In this document: piece after piece, positions 20,301-23,101 of the stretch
How the letters are laid out: the number at the start of each line of letters is the position of its first letter
How positions within the stretch are numbered: the stretch's first letter is position 1
Assembly: GCA_019693395.1 (NCBI GenBank)
Contig: JAAMXP010002920.1
Location: 1 to 23,101, forward strand
Length of the DNA stretch: 23,101 nucleotides
Reading direction: 5' to 3'
DNA from: Ettlia oleoabundans
Lineage: Eukaryota; Chlorophyta; Chlorophyceae; Chlamydomonadales
Program-made: the position numbers and the translations under genes
The notes under the pieces: model-generated
Told to the model about the DNA's origin: nothing
Database searches by the model: none
The model's input: only the letters and a program-made list of their open reading frames with translations

Positions 20301-23040
20301 CCTCAGCCTTCTGCCATCAGACCCAGAGCTGCTGGTGCAGGCAAGCGGGAAGGGGCCGGGGCTTGGAAGCAGGAAGTTGGGGTGTGAAGTACGCGCTTGC
20401 TTGTTGCGTGCCAGGCTGCAGAGATGGAAGGACATTGATATGCAGGCTTGTTTGGCTCCTCTGCTCCATCCTTTTCTTTGCTTACGACCTGCCATCACCC
20501 CCCCGTATACTCACATTGCCTACCCCTGTTGCATAACCCCTCACCCTTCCTCCCACCTGCACCCACTCAGGTTGAGTATGCCTCCTGCATCACTCAGCTG
20601 GCGGCTACCGCACAGGCATTCCTGGAGCAGCTGCAGCGCCGACGACTACAGATGGGCGCCAGCGCAGCAGGAGAGGCTGTTGGCGGTGCCCCACTGCTCA
20701 ACTACGACGAAGAGGTGAGGTGACTGCTTGATGACCAGCAGATTGCTGGCTGCTCATCTCACAGCTCGGCTGCACCACAAGCATCCCCGCCTGCACTGCA
20801 CTGCTTTCTGCACTGCCCGCATCCATCCTGCGATGTTCCTGGTAGGGCAATGCAACCAGAGTTGAGAGGTTTGGGGTTTCACCGTCGCATTGACCCCCTT
20901 CGCATCTCAGGCCTGTTCCAGCCACCGCCATTCAACTGCACAATACAAAGTTCTGCGTACTTTGCAATCCCTGCCCGTCCGCTTGCCTGCTAACGCCTGC
21001 TTGCTGCTGCCCTACCCCCACGCTGTGCCCCACCCCACGTTGCGCTCACCAGATGGCCCACCTGCGTGCGGGTGTTGAGCGTGTGGTTCACGACCTGCTG
21101 GTGGGGCCACACCCAGACACAAAGCTGGCGCTGATGCCGCACCTGGCACAGTTGGCGGCATTTGTGGGGCGTCGCGACACTGCCGACGTGCTGCTGCCCT
21201 CGCTGCTCACCTTCTTCAACAGCCACAGCTGGCAGGTGCGGGCGGGGCGGCCTGCATGGATGCGCTCGGCGGGGTGAACATCAGCCAAGGAGGTTGGTGG
21301 TTGCCACACATATTGCAAGCCTCCTTCCGGCTCAATCTGACGCTTGCATGATTAGTGCCAGAACTGTCTCCTGGGCCCGCACATGCCAATCAGTCCCCTA
21401 CCCACATGCCATGTGCCCACCTACCTGCCACCTCCACCTCCCCCACCTCCCGCCCCCAGGTCCGTGCCGCCTTCTATGCCGCCTTTGTGGGTGTGTGTCC
21501 CAGCCTGGGGGCCGACGGCGTGGCCGCCATTGTGCTGCCGTTTCTGGACAGGCTGGTGGGCGACAGTGAGCCCGCAGTGGCAGCAGAGGCGGTGGCTTTT
21601 CTGGCTGCAGTGGCGCGGCGTGGCCTGCTGCGCCAGCGTCACTTGCTCTTGGTCGCAGCGCGCCTGTGCAGCCCAGCGACGCTTGCTCTGGGGCCTGGGG
21701 CACCCACGCCACTGAGAGCTGCATCGCTGGACTTTTTGTCGTCGGCGGCGGGTCAACTGAGTGACGCGGATGTGCATGCGCAGCTGCTGCCGCTGGTGCT
21801 GCCGCGCCTGGCTGGCGAGCCACTGGACTTGAGGGTGGGTAGGGCCAGGGGGCGCGTGGCGGAATGGGTGGGGTTAGGTCAGGTATCACTGTGGAAGGAT
21901 GGTGAGCATGGAATAGCTGATGCGTCCTGACGGGTGCACCCAGGGAGGCCAGACAGTGTAGTATGTATGGAGGTCTCCCCGTCTTTGGAACGCATCCAGC
22001 ACCACTCACTTCTCCCCAACTGGTAGGTTACACCGTGGCCCACCGACTTGCTTGCTCCACCTCGTCTCCCGCCTGCCCCCCAGCAGGACGCCCAGCAGGT
22101 AGCCCGGGTGCTGAGGGACAGGGAGGGTGGCGCAACTGGCAGCTTGAGGGCGGCCAGGAGCAGCCGGCCGCCGGTGCTGCCCGTACGTCCGGGCTACCCG
22201 CCTGTGCCGCCCGCGGTGCATCAGGCGTTTGTGGTGTCCAGCTCAAGGGGGGAGGCCAGCATTCGCCGCTCCCTAGACTCATTGGCAACATCGGACAGCC
22301 GCGGTGGGGGCGGCGCATCAGGCACGGCTGCGGCAAGTTGCAGTCGCAGCATGCTGCTCCCACCACCCTCTGCCTCCACCTACAGCCTGCTGGTTGAGGC
22401 CCGCCACCTGCTGCACGCCTCTTCCTACCTGTCAGCTGCTGTGGAGCAGTCGATGATGGCGCAGGCGGGTGCAGGCGGGCACCTCATTGCCAGCAACAGC
22501 TCAAGGGGACCACAGCGCAGTGGCACTGCTGCTGCCACCTCCAGCCGGCTGCACATGTCGGAGCAGTGGGGCCCCATGGACAGTGGGCAGCACCTGGTGG
22601 CCAGGGCCAGGCGCAGCCTGCCGCAGTCAGCCAGCATTGCACAGCAAATGCGCATGCCGGCGGTGGCGGTGGGACAGCAGCAGCAGCAGCAGCGGGGGGA
22701 ACCTGGTGAGCCTCCGTGGGATGCTGGTGGGCCTTGTGCCATAGCTTGCTTCCTGACCCCACCACTAGTGCCCTATGAGTCTGGCTAGGTTGCGTGATGG
22801 CTCCTGGTCTGACCCATGCTCATTGCTTTGCTGCTCTCCTTCTTGGTGCTTTGTAGCTGGCATTGCGCACCCCACTCAGCCAGCTGCTCTTGGTGGCAGC
22901 GGAGGAGTGCGGGATGCCATGAGCGCGGCCCTGGCAGCCGGCATGCCAGGTGGCAGCGCAGATGGCGGCATACGCGGCGTGCAGGCGGCACCCTGGTACC
23001 CGCGTGGTGTCATGGTGGCGCACCTGGCTGAGCACAGGAA
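17314..23040 (+). CDS. VPS15: VPS15 / PIK3R4, regulatory subunit of class III PI3-kinase (3' end beyond window)
   Basis: Scaffold and membrane anchor of the Vps34 complex, which makes PI3P for autophagy and endosomal sorting. Exons: 17314-17404, 17525-17589, 17804-18019, 18271-18567, 18756-18971, 19176-20024, 20245-20340, 20571-20714, 21053-21235, 21460-21834, 22084-22705, 22857-23040, giving 1112 residues with no frame break. MGNQL is the conserved N-myristoylation start. Kinase-like domain: LVVVK (Lys52), CHGDIKAEN (D147, N152), DFA in place of DFG (D165), [37 protein letters not shown] low-complexity insert (about 346-503) precedes HEAT-like helices (about 504-844). A Ser/Ala/Gln-rich region (845-1050) leads to [17 protein letters not shown], the block that directly precedes the WD40 propeller. 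The propeller lies beyond the window. The intron after residue 610 is GC-AG. Confidence 0.95.
20341..20570 (+). other. GC-AG intron in VPS15
   Basis: The exon ends CTG GTG CAG and the intron starts GCAAGC; the acceptor is CACTCAG. The joined residues [18 protein letters not shown] align without a gap with the HEAT helix of VPS15 homologues as I recall it. The only GT alternative, six bases earlier, would delete two residues from that helix. Confidence 0.7.
20715..21052 (+). other. 338-base VPS15 intron
   Basis: It lies between the exon ending LLNYDEE and the exon starting [12 protein letters not shown]. It has donor GTGAGG and acceptor CTCACCAG. No coding signal was found inside it. Confidence 0.7.
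22081..22086 (+). other. NAGNAG tandem acceptor in VPS15
   Basis: The acceptor reads CAGCAG before GACGCC. Either AG keeps the frame. Use of the first includes one extra Gln (QDAQQV), use of the second removes it. Confidence 0.6.
22675..22692 (+). repeat. (CAG)6 tract, poly-Gln in VPS15
   Basis: Six CAG units encode six Gln near the end of the low-complexity region that separates the HEAT helices from the block leading to the WD40 propeller. Confidence 0.9.
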
Positions 23041-23101
23041 GTAGGTTGAACAGGGGGGCTTGAGCACTGCAGGGGAACAGGGAGGCTGCATGCCTATGGG
23101 A
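23041..23101 (+). other. Start of a VPS15 intron at the right edge
   Basis: The donor GTAGGT follows ...LAEHR plus AA in phase 2, and a stop (TAG) follows at once if it is read through. The remaining bases show no coding signal. The WD40 exons should follow outside the window. Confidence 0.75.

Overview
This looks like nuclear DNA of a green alga (Chlorophyta). The sequence is GC-rich by eye and intron-dense. Introns are mostly 100-400 bases, with GT-AG and occasional GC-AG ends and C-rich acceptor tracts. Genes lie close together on both strands, low-complexity Gln/Ala/Gly/Ser stretches interrupt conserved proteins, two proteins carry organelle-type presequences, and one gene has a TGTAA polyadenylation signal, which is typical of chlorophytes. 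The species cannot be read from the sequence. The exon models were built by hand from reading frame, splice consensus, intron phase and family motifs. In each model the exon lengths and phases add up without a frame break.

Layout, left to right. (1) Minus strand, 6785 down past base 1: a long gene encoding an N-terminal presequence, a DEDDh 3'-5' exonuclease domain, a Gln-containing linker, and a RecG-type branch-migration helicase. Seventeen exons are visible and the C-terminal helicase motifs lie beyond the left edge. (2) Minus strand, 10354-7212: complete nine-exon serine hydroxymethyltransferase of the plastid type. (3) Minus strand, 12308-11095: complete four-exon NC2-alpha/DRAP1 histone-fold transcription repressor subunit. 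(4) Plus strand, 12914-14193: complete six-exon ARL5-type small GTPase. (5) Minus strand, 17030-14518: six-exon coiled-coil protein with a single C-terminal membrane segment; family not recognised. (6) Plus strand, 17314 to beyond the right edge: VPS15/PIK3R4, with the pseudokinase and HEAT region visible in twelve exons and the WD40 part cut off.

The genes do not form a single pathway. They cover organelle DNA maintenance (RecG), one-carbon metabolism (SHMT), RNA polymerase II repression (NC2-alpha) and endomembrane traffic (ARL5, VPS15, possibly the tail-anchored protein). The most unusual item is the apparent exonuclease-RecG fusion. Its catalytic DLETSG motif is split by a GC-AG intron. 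Other points of interest are a Gly-to-Ala change in the ARL5 switch II motif, a GC-AG intron in VPS15, strand-asymmetric G-quadruplex-capable tracts near 3' splice sites, and a cluster of GAGTCA/TGACTC motifs upstream of the RecG gene.
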